In this document: piece after piece, positions 16,749 to 26,266 of the stretch | Layout: every line of letters begins with the position of its first letter | Numbering within the stretch: position 1 is the first letter of the stretch | Source: DASTOB01 sp035720425 | Lineage (GTDB): Bacteria; Chloroflexota; Limnocylindria; Limnocylindrales; CSP1-4 | Direction: 5' to 3' | DNA length: 29,220 nt | Assembly: GCA_035720425.1 (NCBI GenBank) | Contig: DASTOB010000157.1 | Location: forward strand, 1-29,220 | Translations under genes and position numbers: made by a program | Notes under the pieces: generated by a model | Seen by the model: only the letters and a program-made list of their open reading frames with translations | Told to the model about the DNA's origin: nothing | The model's database searches: none

Positions 16749-17972
16749 ATGACGACCGAGCTCGACCGACCGGCCGCCCCGCCGCGGGCCCCCCTCGCCG
16801 AGCGCGCGCTGGCCGAGCGCGTCCGGGCGGTCCCGCCGTCCGGCATCCGGCGCTTCTTCGACATCCTGGCGACGATGGACGACGTCATCAGCCTCGGCGT
16901 CGGGGAGCCGGACTTCGACACGCCGCCGGGCATCGTCGAGGCCGGTGTCCGCTCGCTCCGCGCGGGCCGGACCCACTACACCTCGAACTACGGCACGATC
17001 GAGCTGCGGCGGGCGCTCGCGGCGCACCTCGAGCGCCGCTATGGCGTCGCCTACGACCCTGGGCGCGAGCTGCTCATCACGGTCGGCGCGAGCGAGGCCG
17101 TCGATCTCGCCCTGCGGGCCACGTGCGACCCGGGCGACGAGGTCATCCTGCACGAGCCGTCGTACGTCGCGTACGCGCCGGCGGTCATCTTCGCCGGCGG
17201 AGACGTGCGTTACGTGTCGACCCGGCTCGATGACGACTTCGCGCTCGATCCGGCCGCGGTCGAGGCGGCGATCACGCCGCGCACGAAGGCGCTCTTCCTC
17301 GGCTACCCGTGCAATCCCACCGGCGCCGTGCTGCCCGCCGCGGTGCAAGACGAGCTCGCCGCGATCGCCGTCCGCCACGACCTGCTCGTGTATGCCGACG
17401 AGATCTACGATCGACTGGCGTACGGCACGTATCGTCATCGGGCGCTGAGCGCGCTGCCCGGCATGCGCGAGCGGACGATCCTCATGGGCGGCTTCTCGAA
17501 GGCCTACGCGATGACCGGCTGGCGGGTGGGCTGGCTTGCCGCTCCGGCCGCGATCCTCGAGGGGATCGTGAAGGTCCACCAGTACGGGATCATGTCCGCA
17601 CCCACCGTCGCCCAGGACGCCGCTCTCGAGGCGCTGACGGCCGGCGAGGCGGACGTCGAGCGGATGCTCGCCGAGTACGACCGCCGGCGGCGACGGTTCG
17701 TCGACGGTCTCAACGCGATCGACCTCCGCACGTTCGAGCCGCGCGGGGCGTTCTACGCCTTCCCCGAGGTGACGAGCGCGACCGGGCTGTCGTCCGAATC
17801 GTTCGCCCAGGCCCTGCTCGAGGAGGAGCGGGTGGCGGTCGTGCCCGGGTCCGCGTTCGGCCCGTCCGGCGAGGGCCACGTGCGCGCCTGCTACGCGACG
17901 TCGTACGAGCAGCTCGAGGAGGCCCTTGGCCGGATCGGCCGCTTCGTCGAACGTCGTCGGGCGGCCGGCTGA
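16749..17972 (+). CDS. PLP-dependent class I/II aminotransferase
   Basis: 407 residues, fold-type I aminotransferase of the aspartate/aromatic group. Hallmarks are LGVGEPDFDTP near the N-terminus, HYTSNYG(T) for substrate and cofactor binding, GYPCNPTGAVL, YADEIYDRLAY (Asp/Tyr contacting PLP), and GGFSKAYAMTGWRVGW with Schiff-base Lys251. RACYATSYEQLEEAL at the end contains the substrate-carboxylate Arg. Likely transaminates an amino acid with 2-oxoglutarate; exact specificity cannot be read. The start follows a -10-like box; a longer frame from 16680 overlaps the SRPBCC gene and is not used. A small membrane-protein gene starts 11 nt after the stop. Confidence 0.93.
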   Translation: MTTELDRPAAPPRAPLAERALAERVRAVPPSGIRRFFDILATMDDVISLGVGEPDFDTPPGIVEAGVRSLRAGRTHYTSNYGTIELRRALAAHLERRYGVAYDPGRELLITVGASEAVDLALRATCDPGDEVILHEPSYVAYAPAVIFAGGDVRYVSTRLDDDFALDPAAVEAAITPRTKALFLGYPCNPTGAVLPAAVQDELAAIAVRHDLLVYADEIYDRLAYGTYRHRALSALPGMRERTILMGGFSKAYAMTGWRVGWLAAPAAILEGIVKVHQYGIMSAPTVAQDAALEALTAGEADVERMLAEYDRRRRRFVDGLNAIDLRTFEPRGAFYAFPEVTSATGLSSESFAQALLEEERVAVVPGSAFGPSGEGHVRACYATSYEQLEEALGRIGRFVERRRAAG

Positions 17973-17983
17973 GCGGTCCGGCG

Positions 17984-18243
17984 ATGGCCTTCGTCCTGGT
18001 CCTGTGCGGCACGACGGCCGCGGTGATCGGCGTGTACCGGAGCTTCGTCCTCGCCCGCGAGGCGCTCGCGCCGATCGTCCACGAGGGTGAGCCGACCCGG
18101 ACCGCGCTCGAGGGCGCCCGTCCGATCCACGAACGCCCGCGGGTCCGGCGGATGGCCGCGCTCGTGGCGACCTCGATCGGCTGGCTCGCCGTAGCGATGT
18201 ACGGGCTGTACCTCGTCGTGCGGGCGTCGGAGATCGGGCCGGG

Positions 18244-18247
<4 letters not shown>
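17984..18247 (+). CDS. Small two-helix membrane protein upstream of gatB
   Basis: 87 residues. Two hydrophobic helices (about 2-25 and 58-80) flank a charged loop (EGEPTRTALEGARPIHERPRVRR), predicting a hairpin membrane protein. No family recognised. It starts 11 nt after the aminotransferase stop and ends in an ATGA overlap with gatB (stop 18245-18247, gatB ATG 18244), so translation of the two is tightly coupled. The overlap and tight spacing are the main evidence that it is real. A longer in-frame open frame upstream is antisense-like and not used. Confidence 0.72.
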
Positions 18248-19749
<1,502 letters not shown>

Positions 19750-20022
19750 GTGGGCCCGCTCAATCTGCTCCTGTGGGGCGCCGGCATCGTGCTCATCGCG
19801 GTCGGCTACAGCCGCGCCCGCGGCCCGTGGGCCCGCTACCAGGAACTCAAGGAGCAGGACGCCAACGTCGCCCGCTACGAGGCGTGGCGCGGCGGCGTGC
19901 GTGATTCGTCGACGACCGGCGCGTCCGTCGCGATGCAGGTGCTTCGCCGCCAGGCGCGTGACGCGGCGCTCATCGCGGTCGCAGGGTTCGTCGTCGTGTT
20001 CGTCGGCTTCCTGGTCCAGTAG
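19750..20022 (+). CDS. Small two-helix membrane protein downstream of gatB
   Basis: 90 residues. GTG starts immediately after the gatB TAG, with GGAGAGGAGG upstream as ribosome site. A hydrophobic helix (LLLWGAGIVLIAVGY), a polar middle (PWARYQELKEQDANVARYEAWRGG) and a second helix at the C-terminus (AALIAVAGFVVVFVGFLV) predict a hairpin membrane protein. No family recognised. Its topology mirrors the 87-residue protein before gatB, but no clear sequence similarity was seen. The transcript probably ends in the repeat-rich convergent region that follows. Confidence 0.75.
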   Translation: MGPLNLLLWGAGIVLIAVGYSRARGPWARYQELKEQDANVARYEAWRGGVRDSSTTGASVAMQVLRRQARDAALIAVAGFVVVFVGFLVQ

Positions 20023-20051
20023 CCGCGAACATCCCTGCGCCGGCATCGCGA

Positions 20052-20225
20052 CTGCCCGCGTTCCTGCCATTCAACACCCAGGCGGTCGCTCGACCGCGTG
20101 TTCCCGCCGCCCGACCGGGTGAGTATCGCCTGGCACGATCCCGACGCCTCGCCACGCTCACGCCACTCTTCCGGCGCCGGTGCACGGGCGACAAGCGACC
20201 GCCTGAGTATCGCCTGACAGAATCC
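20052..20225 (-). repeat. Interspersed repeat, locus 2 (84-bp tandem units)
   Basis: In the convergent gap 20023-20277, TGAGTATCGCCTG occurs at 20120-20132 and 20204-20216 with matching flanks (CGACCG before, CA-N2-ATCC after), an 84-bp period. Blocks 20052-20072 and 20148-20168 are also related. On the minus strand the units spell CQAILRRS...EEWRERGEA and CQAILTRS...DRLGVEWQERGQ. A 16-mer at 20079-20094 is identical to 9402-9417, and 20194-20208 is the complement of 9399-9413. Confidence 0.7.
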
Positions 20226-20277
20226 GGGCCCGCCGCGCCGCCCGATCGGCGCACGACGAACCACTCGCGGTGGGGCT

Positions 20278-20700
20278 CTACCGATCCCGGAGCCGGCGGT
20301 GCTCGATCGCGGTGCAGCGGTCCATGACGACCGACAGGCCGGCGTCGTGGGCGATCCGCGCGGCCTCCCAGTTGACGATCCCGAGCTGGAGCCACAGGCA
20401 GCGCGCGCCGGCCTCGACCGCCTCGCGGGCGTGCGGGACGCACAGCTCGGACCGGCGGAACACGTCGACGAGGTCGACCGGCCCGGTTGCGGCGACCGCC
20501 TCGGCGAGCGTCGGATAGGCGGGGATCCCGAGCACGTCGTCCTCCCGCGGGTTGACCGGCACGCACTCGTAGCCCTGCGCAACGAGGTATCGGAAGACCC
20601 CGAGCGACGGCCGGAATTCCCGCGACGAGGCGCCGATCACGGCGATCCGTCGCGTCGTCCGCAGGACGCCGGCGATCCCGTCGTCGTCGAGGACGGGCAC
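20278..20700 (-). CDS. CoA-binding (YccU-type) Rossmann-fold protein
   Basis: 140 residues from GTG 20700. It is a CoA_binding_2-type Rossmann domain: strand-loop RIAVIGASSREFRPSLGVFRYL (nucleotide-binding glycines), GYECVPVNPREDDVLGIPAYPTL, VDLVDVFRRSELCVPHAREA, and ARCLWLQLGIVNWEAARIAHDAG with VVMDRC at the end. Family members bind CoA or related nucleotides; their role is poorly known. It is the last gene of the transporter operon. The start is debatable: the frame stays open with coding-like codons back to a CTG at 20847 that has AAGGAG 8 nt upstream and overlaps the permease stop (CTGA), which would give 189 residues. Confidence 0.88.
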   Translation of the reverse strand: MPVLDDDGIAGVLRTTRRIAVIGASSREFRPSLGVFRYLVAQGYECVPVNPREDDVLGIPAYPTLAEAVAATGPVDLVDVFRRSELCVPHAREAVEAGARCLWLQLGIVNWEAARIAHDAGLSVVMDRCTAIEHRRLRDR

Positions 20701-20788
20701 GGATCCGCGACCCTCGGCCAGGTCGAGGAAGGCTCGCGTCCGGTCTCGATCGGCCGCCCGCCGTGCCGCGTCGGCCGCCCCGGCGTCG

Positions 20789-20824
20789 GTCGCCCCGTCC
20801 GTCGCCCCGTCCGTCGCCCCGTCG
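20789..20824 (-). repeat. 12-bp tandem triplication
   Basis: GTCGCCCCGTCC at 20789-20800 and 20801-20812, then GTCGCCCCGTCG at 20813-20824 (plus-strand sequence). On the minus strand, in frame with the CoA-binding protein, it encodes three DGAT repeats. Confidence 0.75.
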
Positions 20825-20843
20825 GCCGATCGGTCGTCGGAGG

Positions 20844-21968
20844 TCAGGAGCGCGACTCCTTGTCGTACGGGATCCCGTCCGCCGCCGGCGGGATGGCCCG
20901 GCCGACGACGCCGGCGAGGACGACGATCGTGACGAGGTACGGCAGGATGCCGAAGAACTCCGGCGGCAGCGCCGCGACCAGCTCGCCGAGCTCGCCCGGC
21001 GGCGCGCTGCTCGGGATGCGCAGGGTCAGCTGGGCCGACTGGACGGCGCCGAACAGGAGCGCCGCGCCAAACGCGCCGATCGGTGTCCAGCGCCCGAAGA
21101 TGACCGCTGCGAGCCCGATGAAGCCGACGCCGCCGGTCATCCCGTCCTGGAACGAGTTCGACAGCTCGGTGGTCAGGAACGCGCCGCCAAGGCCGGCGAA
21201 CGCGCCACCCAGGACGACGTTCCGGTAACGGACCCAGTAGACGTCGATGCCGACCGTGTCGGCAGCCTTGGGATGCTCGCCGACGGCCCGGGTCCGCAGA
21301 CCCCAGCGCGAGCGGAACAGGAGGATCTGCAGCCCGACGACGCAGACGATGAGGCTCATCGCGATGGGGCCCTGGTTGAGCAGGGCCAGCAGCAACGGCC
21401 CGACAAATGGAATCGTCGTCAGCTCACGCGGGATGGACAGGTGCGGCAGGATCAACGTCCCCGACAGCCCGGACGTCGAGACGAGCAGCTGGTTGAAGAA
21501 CGCGGTCCCGCCGGCGGCGAGGATGATGATGACCGCGCCGCTGATGACCTGGTCCGCCTTGATCGTGATCGACAGCCAGGCGTGGAGGAGCGACAGGAGC
21601 ATCGAGGCGAGGACGGCGAAGCCGACACCGAGGAGCGCCGCCCAGGGCGTCCCGACCACCGGGCCCAGATAGGCGCCGGCGAGGAACGCGACGAAGGCCG
21701 AGGTGAGCATGAGGCCCTCGATCCCGATGTTCACGACGCCGGAACGCTCGCACATCACCCCGCACAGTGCCGCGAACGCGATCGGCGTGGCGTACTGGAC
21801 GATGAGGCTGAACGTCGGCGGAACGCGGTTGATCACCCAGTCGACGAAGCCGCCGAGGTACGGGACGTTGAACAGCATGGCCGCGAGGGCCAGCAGGACG
21901 ATGACGCCGAGGACGGCCCAGGCGCGGTAGGAGATCGAGGCGAACCGGCCGATCGCGAAGGCGGTCAT
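20844..21968 (-). CDS. ABC transporter permease, BMP/nucleoside type (second permease)
   Basis: 374 residues, about ten hydrophobic helices, BPD_transp_2-like permease. Family features include ATPIAFAALCGVMCERSGVVNIGIEGLMLTSAF, where the ERSGVVNIGIEG loop contacts the ATPase, AGGTAFFN, and AVGEHPKAADTVGIDVYWVRY in the cytoplasmic loop. With the partner permease it forms the channel for nucleosides or simple sugars. ATG 21968 lies 9 nt after the upstream permease stop, with GGAGGCGA as ribosome site. Its stop overlaps a possible CTG start of the CoA-binding gene. Confidence 0.93.
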   Translation of the reverse strand: MTAFAIGRFASISYRAWAVLGVIVLLALAAMLFNVPYLGGFVDWVINRVPPTFSLIVQYATPIAFAALCGVMCERSGVVNIGIEGLMLTSAFVAFLAGAYLGPVVGTPWAALLGVGFAVLASMLLSLLHAWLSITIKADQVISGAVIIILAAGGTAFFNQLLVSTSGLSGTLILPHLSIPRELTTIPFVGPLLLALLNQGPIAMSLIVCVVGLQILLFRSRWGLRTRAVGEHPKAADTVGIDVYWVRYRNVVLGGAFAGLGGAFLTTELSNSFQDGMTGGVGFIGLAAVIFGRWTPIGAFGAALLFGAVQSAQLTLRIPSSAPPGELGELVAALPPEFFGILPYLVTIVVLAGVVGRAIPPAADGIPYDKESRS

Positions 21969-21977
21969 CGTCGCCTC

Positions 21978-23180
21978 CTACGCCGCGGCCGTGGCCGTGG
22001 CGCGCCGAGCGCGCGCGGCCGGCAGGAGCCGCCTGATGACGACCTCGGCCGCGACGAACAGGAGAATCATGCCCTGCACGATCGTGATGATGTCGATCGG
22101 GATATCCGTCTGGCGCTGCATCGACCCGGCTCCCGCCCGCAGGACGCCGAACAGCAGCGCCGCGCCGACAACCCCAAACGGGTGTGCTCGCCCGAGCAGC
22201 GCGACCGCGATGCCGTCGAAGCCGTAGCTCGTGCCGTATTCGGCGGGGTAGTTCTTCGTGATCCCGAGACCCTCGGCTGCGCCGCCGACGCCGGCCATCG
22301 AGCCAGCCAGGGTCATCGTCAGGATGGTGATCAGCCGCGGCCGAATCCCGGCATAGCGGGCCGCGAACGGGTTCGCACCGACGGTCCGGATCTCGAACCC
22401 GAGCGTGGTCTTGAACAGCAGGAACCAGACCGCGACGGCCACGCCGACGGCGACGACGATGCCCCAGTGCATCGGTGACCCGTCGATCGGGGTGGGCAGG
22501 ACGGCGCCCGGCTGGATGTCCGGCGTCCGCGAGAACGTTGCGCCCGGATCGCGGAACGGGCCGTTGGCGAGGTAGCGAAGGCCCAACGCGGCCACGAAGT
22601 TGAGCATGATCGTCGTGACGACCTCGTGCGCGCCACGCCACGCCTTGAGGGCACCGGGAATGAACCCCCACAGCGCACCGCCGAGGGCGCCCGCGAGGAT
22701 CGCAATCGCCGCCGCCGTCGGGAACGGCACGCCAACGAGGTTGGCACCGATGAGCGTCGAGGCGAAAGCACCGAGCAGGAACTGACCCTGGGCGCCGATG
22801 TTGAACAGGCCGGCGCGGAAGCCGAAGGCGACGGCGAGGCCGGTCATGATGAGCGGCGTCGAGGCGTTGAGCGTGTTGCCGAGCGCTCGGAGGTCGAGGA
22901 TACCGCCCTCCTCGCACAGGATGCCCGCTTCCTGAAAGCCCTCCTCGCACAGGAGCGCGCCGTCGAGTAGGGCCCGGTATGCGACGAGGGGGAGGCCGAA
23001 ATCGAGCGTGCCGCCGGGCTGGAGCGCGCCCGACAGGATGATCAGCGCAGCCCCGACGAGGAGGCCGGCGAGGACGGCGATCGACGTGACGAGCGCCTGG
23101 CGCCCGAGCCCACCGCTCCCACCGAGCAGGGTCGTCGGGTCGACGCTCATGCCGCCGGCAGCACCCCGTTCGGTCGTCAT
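21978..23180 (-). CDS. ABC transporter permease, BMP/nucleoside type (first permease)
   Basis: 400 residues, multiple hydrophobic helices, BPD_transp_2-like. Family blocks include NTLNASTPLIMTGLAVAFGFRAGLFNIGAQGQFLLGAF, with the FNIGAQGQ coupling loop, GAHEVVTTIMLNF, and AVGANPFAARYAGI. A loop after the first helix contains two copies of LCEEG 11 residues apart, produced by a 33-bp in-frame duplication. The ATG overlaps the ATPase stop by 4 nt (ATGA), so translation is coupled. It likely forms the membrane channel with the 20844-21968 permease. Confidence 0.93.
   Translation of the reverse strand: MTTERGAAGGMSVDPTTLLGGSGGLGRQALVTSIAVLAGLLVGAALIILSGALQPGGTLDFGLPLVAYRALLDGALLCEEGFQEAGILCEEGGILDLRALGNTLNASTPLIMTGLAVAFGFRAGLFNIGAQGQFLLGAFASTLIGANLVGVPFPTAAAIAILAGALGGALWGFIPGALKAWRGAHEVVTTIMLNFVAALGLRYLANGPFRDPGATFSRTPDIQPGAVLPTPIDGSPMHWGIVVAVGVAVAVWFLLFKTTLGFEIRTVGANPFAARYAGIRPRLITILTMTLAGSMAGVGGAAEGLGITKNYPAEYGTSYGFDGIAVALLGRAHPFGVVGAALLFGVLRAGAGSMQRQTDIPIDIITIVQGMILLFVAAEVVIRRLLPAARARRATATAAA
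22905..22953 (-). repeat. 33-bp in-frame duplication in permease loop
   Basis: GCCCTCCTCGCACAGG occurs at 22905-22920 and 22938-22953 (33-bp period, 11 codons). It duplicates an LCEEG motif and adds an extra Cys to the loop after helix 1. Confidence 0.75.
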
Positions 23181-24763
23181 GCCGCACCCTCCACGCGCTG
23201 GCCGGTTGCCTCGCCGGTGGCCATGATCAGACCGATCCGCTCCTTCTCGGCGGTCGCTCCATCGACCGTCGCGACGATCCGGCCTCGATAGATGACGGCG
23301 ATCCGGTCGGACAGCTCGAGCACCTCGTCGAGCTCCGCCGAGACGAGCAGGACGGCCGTGCCGGCGTCCCGCTTGGCGACGATCTGCTTGTGGATGAATT
23401 CGATCGAGCCGACATCGATGCCGCGGGTGGGCTGATCCGCGATGAGCAGGCGGAGCGGCCGGCTGAACTCCCGGGCGACGATGAGCTTCTGCTGGTTGCC
23501 ACCGGACAGCGTCGACGTCGGCACGGCCCCGGATGGGGTCCGGATGTCGAACTCGGGGATGAGCTCGGCGGCCCGCCGGGAGATGGCCCGTTCGTTGATC
23601 ACGCCGCGCTGCGAGTAGGGCGGCTTGTGGTAGTCGGTCAGGACGAGGTTGTCCTCGACCGGGTAGGGGAGGACGAGTCCGAACCGCTGCCGGTCGCCCG
23701 GGATGTAGGCGACGTCACGCTCGGTGAGGCTTCGCGGCGAGTGGTTGGTGATGTCCTCGTCGCCGAGCAGCACGCGGCCGGACGCTACCCGCCGCAGGCC
23801 GGTCAACGCCTCGACGAGCTCCGCCTGCCCGTTGCCCGCAACCCCGGCAATGCCGAGGATCTCGCCGGCACGAACCTCGAACGCGATCGAATCGACGACC
23901 ACCGAGCCGCGGTCGTCGGCGACCGACAGATTCTCCGCCCGGAGCACAACCTCACCGGGCGTCGCGACGCCCTTGTCGACGACGAGGGAGACCTCGCGCC
24001 CGACCATCATCTCGGCGAGGTCTTCCTCGGTCGCCGTCTTCGGGTCCGCCTGCCCGACGACCTTGCCGCGCCGGATGACGGTGATCCGGTCCGCGATCTC
24101 GAGCACCTCGTAGAGCTTGTGGCTGATGAATACGATGCTCGTGCCCTCGGCCGCGAGGCGCTTGAGGACCTCGAAGATCTCGACCGTCTCCTGTGGCGTG
24201 AGGACCGCGGTGGGCTCGTCGAGGATGAGCACCTTCGCGCCCCGGTAGAGCGCCTTGAGGATCTCGATCCGCTGCTGGATCCCGACCGACAGGTCGCCGA
24301 CGACCGCGCTGGGGTCGATCTCGAACCCGAGCTGGCGGGCGAGCTCGCGAATCCGGTCGTCCGCCTTGTGGGCGTCGAGGAAGACCGGGTTGGCCATCGT
24401 CTCGTTGCCGAGGACGATGTTCTCGGCCACGGTGAAGACGGGTACGAGCATGAAGTGCTGATGGACCATCCCGATGCCGCGGGCGATCGCGTCGGACGGA
24501 CCGCTGATGCCGACCGTCTCGCCGTCGAGCAGGATCTCCCCCGAGTCGGGTGCGAGCAGCCCGTACAGGATGTTCATGAGGGTGCTCTTGCCGGCACCGT
24601 TCTCGCCGAGCAGGGCGTGAATCTCCCCGGGACGGACCTCGAGGTCGATGCCGTCGTTGGCCCGTACGCCCGGGAAGTGCTTCGTGATCCCGCGCATCTC
24701 GAGCGCGGGGGCCCGGACGACCTCGCCGGTCGCGGGCGCGCCCTCCGTCCGCTGGTCCGTCAC
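23177..24763 (-). CDS. ABC transporter ATPase, double-domain nucleoside/sugar type
   Basis: 528 residues with two fused nucleotide-binding domains, as in RbsA/MglA and the nucleoside ATPase NupO. Domain 1: Walker A GENGAGKST (K59), GIGMVHQHFMLVP Q-loop, LSVGIQQRIEIL signature and LILDEPTAVLTP Walker B. Domain 2 has the degenerate Walker A GVAGNGQAE typical of this subfamily, LSGGNQQKLIVAREF and LLIADQPTRGIDVG. One site is therefore probably catalytically weak, as known for these enzymes. GTG start is preceded by GGGAGGGG. The gene overlaps the next permease by 4 nt and follows the receptor gene after a hairpin. Confidence 0.95.
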   Translation of the reverse strand: MTDQRTEGAPATGEVVRAPALEMRGITKHFPGVRANDGIDLEVRPGEIHALLGENGAGKSTLMNILYGLLAPDSGEILLDGETVGISGPSDAIARGIGMVHQHFMLVPVFTVAENIVLGNETMANPVFLDAHKADDRIRELARQLGFEIDPSAVVGDLSVGIQQRIEILKALYRGAKVLILDEPTAVLTPQETVEIFEVLKRLAAEGTSIVFISHKLYEVLEIADRITVIRRGKVVGQADPKTATEEDLAEMMVGREVSLVVDKGVATPGEVVLRAENLSVADDRGSVVVDSIAFEVRAGEILGIAGVAGNGQAELVEALTGLRRVASGRVLLGDEDITNHSPRSLTERDVAYIPGDRQRFGLVLPYPVEDNLVLTDYHKPPYSQRGVINERAISRRAAELIPEFDIRTPSGAVPTSTLSGGNQQKLIVAREFSRPLRLLIADQPTRGIDVGSIEFIHKQIVAKRDAGTAVLLVSAELDEVLELSDRIAVIYRGRIVATVDGATAEKERIGLIMATGEATGQRVEGAA

Positions 24764-24799
24764 GGTTCGGCCCCTCCCTCGTGCCTGCCCGGAATACGC

Positions 24800-24830
24800 G
24801 GACGGCGAGGCTCGAAGAGCCTCGCCGTCC
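24800..24830 (-). terminator. Intercistronic hairpin after the receptor gene
   Basis: Perfect 14-bp stem (24800-24813 with 24817-24830) and a GAA loop between the BMP lipoprotein stop and the ATPase start. No T-run. It probably acts as a partial terminator or mRNA stabiliser that makes the binding protein more abundant than the ATPase and permeases; inference from position. Confidence 0.75.
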
Positions 24831-24859
24831 AGGATGTGGATCCGCCGGAAGCGGGCCTC

Positions 24860-25981
24860 CTACTTGCCGTCGATGGTCACGTCGGGAACGATCGAGCCGT
24901 CCGCGAGACCAGCGAAGGTGTCCTCGAGGAGTTGCTTGACGTCGTCCGAGATCTCCGAGTCGAAGTTGTGGAACGGGGCGAGCCCGATCCCGTTGGTGGC
25001 CGCGTTGTCCGTCGTGAAGCCCGGGGTGAACTCGTCGTTGGCGATGCGGAGGAGCGAGTTCTTGAGCGACTCGACGATGTTCTTGAAGGCACTCGAGACG
25101 ATGCACGGCTGGACTTCCGGCAGGGTCTCGAACTGGTCGACGTCGACGCCGATGGCATAGACGCCCGCCGTGCACGCCGCGGTCAGTGCGCCGTTGCCGG
25201 TCAGGCCGCCCGCGCCGAAGATCACGTCGGCCCCGTTGTTGATCATCTGGGTCGCCGCGTTATTGCCCTGGGGCGGATCGACGAACGAGGTCGTGTAGAC
25301 GAAGTCGACGGTCACGTTCGCGTTCGTGTCCTTGGCGCCGTCGATGTAGCCCTCGACGAAGCGTTCCACCGGCGGGACGACGACGAGGCCGCCGACGACG
25401 CCGATGTGGTTCGTCTCCGTGATCGATGCCGCCAGGACGCCGGCGAGGTAGCCCGCCTGGTCCTCCGCGAAGAAGAGCGATTCACCGTTGGTCGTCCACG
25501 ACTCGTCGTGGCCGGCCGTCGGGACGCCGTCGATGCTGATGAACTTGATGTCCGGGTTCTCCTTCGCGGCGTCGCCGAGGGCGTCGCCGAGCAGGAAGCC
25601 GACGCCGATCACGACGTCATAGTCATCACCGGTGAACTCGGCGATGTTGCGGGCGTAGTCGGACTGGTTGACCGTCTCGATGAAGTCGGTCTCGAAACAG
25701 GTCGGGGCCTCTTCCTGGGCCGCGATCATGCCCTCGTAGGCGGACTGGTTGAAGCCCTTGTCGTTGATCCGACCGACGTCCGTGACGAGGCCGACCTTGA
25801 GCGGCGTGTCGCAGGTGAGGCCGGTCGGCTCCGACGCGGTCGGCTCCGGCGTTGGTTCCGCAGATGCCGGCGGATCGGTCGGGGCTGCCGAGCTCGGGCT
25901 CGGGCTCGCGCCGCCACTACAGGCGGACACGATGAGGGCCGCCCCGGCGAACAGGGTCAGGCCCAGGGAACGGGTGCGCAT
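24860..25981 (-). CDS. BMP-family substrate-binding lipoprotein (nucleoside-type receptor)
   Basis: 373 residues. Signal and lipobox: MRTRSLGLTL, hydrophobic core, VSAC (Cys21), then a Ser/Pro/Glu/Thr linker. The mature part is a Bmp/PnrA-like periplasmic-binding fold: KVGLVTDVGRINDKGFNQSAYEG at the N-terminal lobe, DYDVVIGVGFLLGDAL, FFAEDQAGYLAGVLAA, HIGVVGGLVVVPPVERFVEGYIDGA, NNGADVIFGAGGLTGNG and YAIGVDVDQ. These are standard for receptors of purine nucleosides. It captures substrate outside the membrane. ATG has GGAGGAGGAAG just upstream. Its own promoter is at 26086-26114. Confidence 0.95.
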   Translation of the reverse strand: MRTRSLGLTLFAGAALIVSACSGGASPSPSSAAPTDPPASAEPTPEPTASEPTGLTCDTPLKVGLVTDVGRINDKGFNQSAYEGMIAAQEEAPTCFETDFIETVNQSDYARNIAEFTGDDYDVVIGVGFLLGDALGDAAKENPDIKFISIDGVPTAGHDESWTTNGESLFFAEDQAGYLAGVLAASITETNHIGVVGGLVVVPPVERFVEGYIDGAKDTNANVTVDFVYTTSFVDPPQGNNAATQMINNGADVIFGAGGLTGNGALTAACTAGVYAIGVDVDQFETLPEVQPCIVSSAFKNIVESLKNSLLRIANDEFTPGFTTDNAATNGIGLAPFHNFDSEISDDVKQLLEDTFAGLADGSIVPDVTIDGK

Positions 25982-26052
25982 GCTTCCTCCTCCAGTATCG
26001 CGACCAGACACCCGAGCCATGACGGTCCCTGCAGTGCTGGTCGACGACCTGT

Positions 26053-26073
26053 TCGCCTCGGTGAGTGAGGCGA
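26053..26073 (-). promoter_or_regulatory. Operator-like dyad downstream of the transporter promoter
   Basis: TCGCCTC (26053-26059), 7-nt spacer, GAGGCGA (26067-26073). It starts 12 bp downstream of the -10 box, the usual place for a repressor site. The cognate regulator is not evident here. Confidence 0.5.
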
Positions 26074-26085
26074 CCATTGGCGCGC

Positions 26086-26114
26086 ATCCTAGCGGCGGGG
26101 GGACTGCCGGGCAA
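26086..26114 (-). promoter_or_regulatory. Promoter of the BMP transporter operon
   Basis: On the minus strand: TTGCCC (26114-26109), a 17-bp spacer and TAGGAT (26091-26086), about 100 nt before the receptor ATG. The spacing is ideal; the -35 is a partial match. The rest of the divergent gap 25982-26266 holds no recognised gene. Confidence 0.6.
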
Positions 26115-26266
26115 GTGCGCCCGACCCGCCTCGGAGCGTGCACCCGAAGGATACGTCGCCCGGCTTGGACGCGTGTCAAACTCGCGAGCATGGGTGCCGT
26201 GTGGCGGCCGCTGCCGATCATGCCGATGTGCGGCCGGGCTCGCGGCCGGCTGATCCGTCGCGGACG

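Noticed and set aside
19875..20582. A minus-strand frame running through the 20052-20225 repeats
   Set aside because: It overlaps the 90-residue membrane gene and the CoA-binding gene in the wrong frames; only the repeat part looks peptide-like, so it is treated as a repeat.
20763..22478. A 571-codon plus-strand frame opposite the permeases
   Set aside because: Charged, repetitive and domain-free; the opposite strand encodes standard permeases with overlapping junctions.
23390..26068. An 892-codon plus-strand frame opposite the transporter ATPase and receptor
   Set aside because: Asp/Arg/Val-rich shadow of two clear transporter genes.
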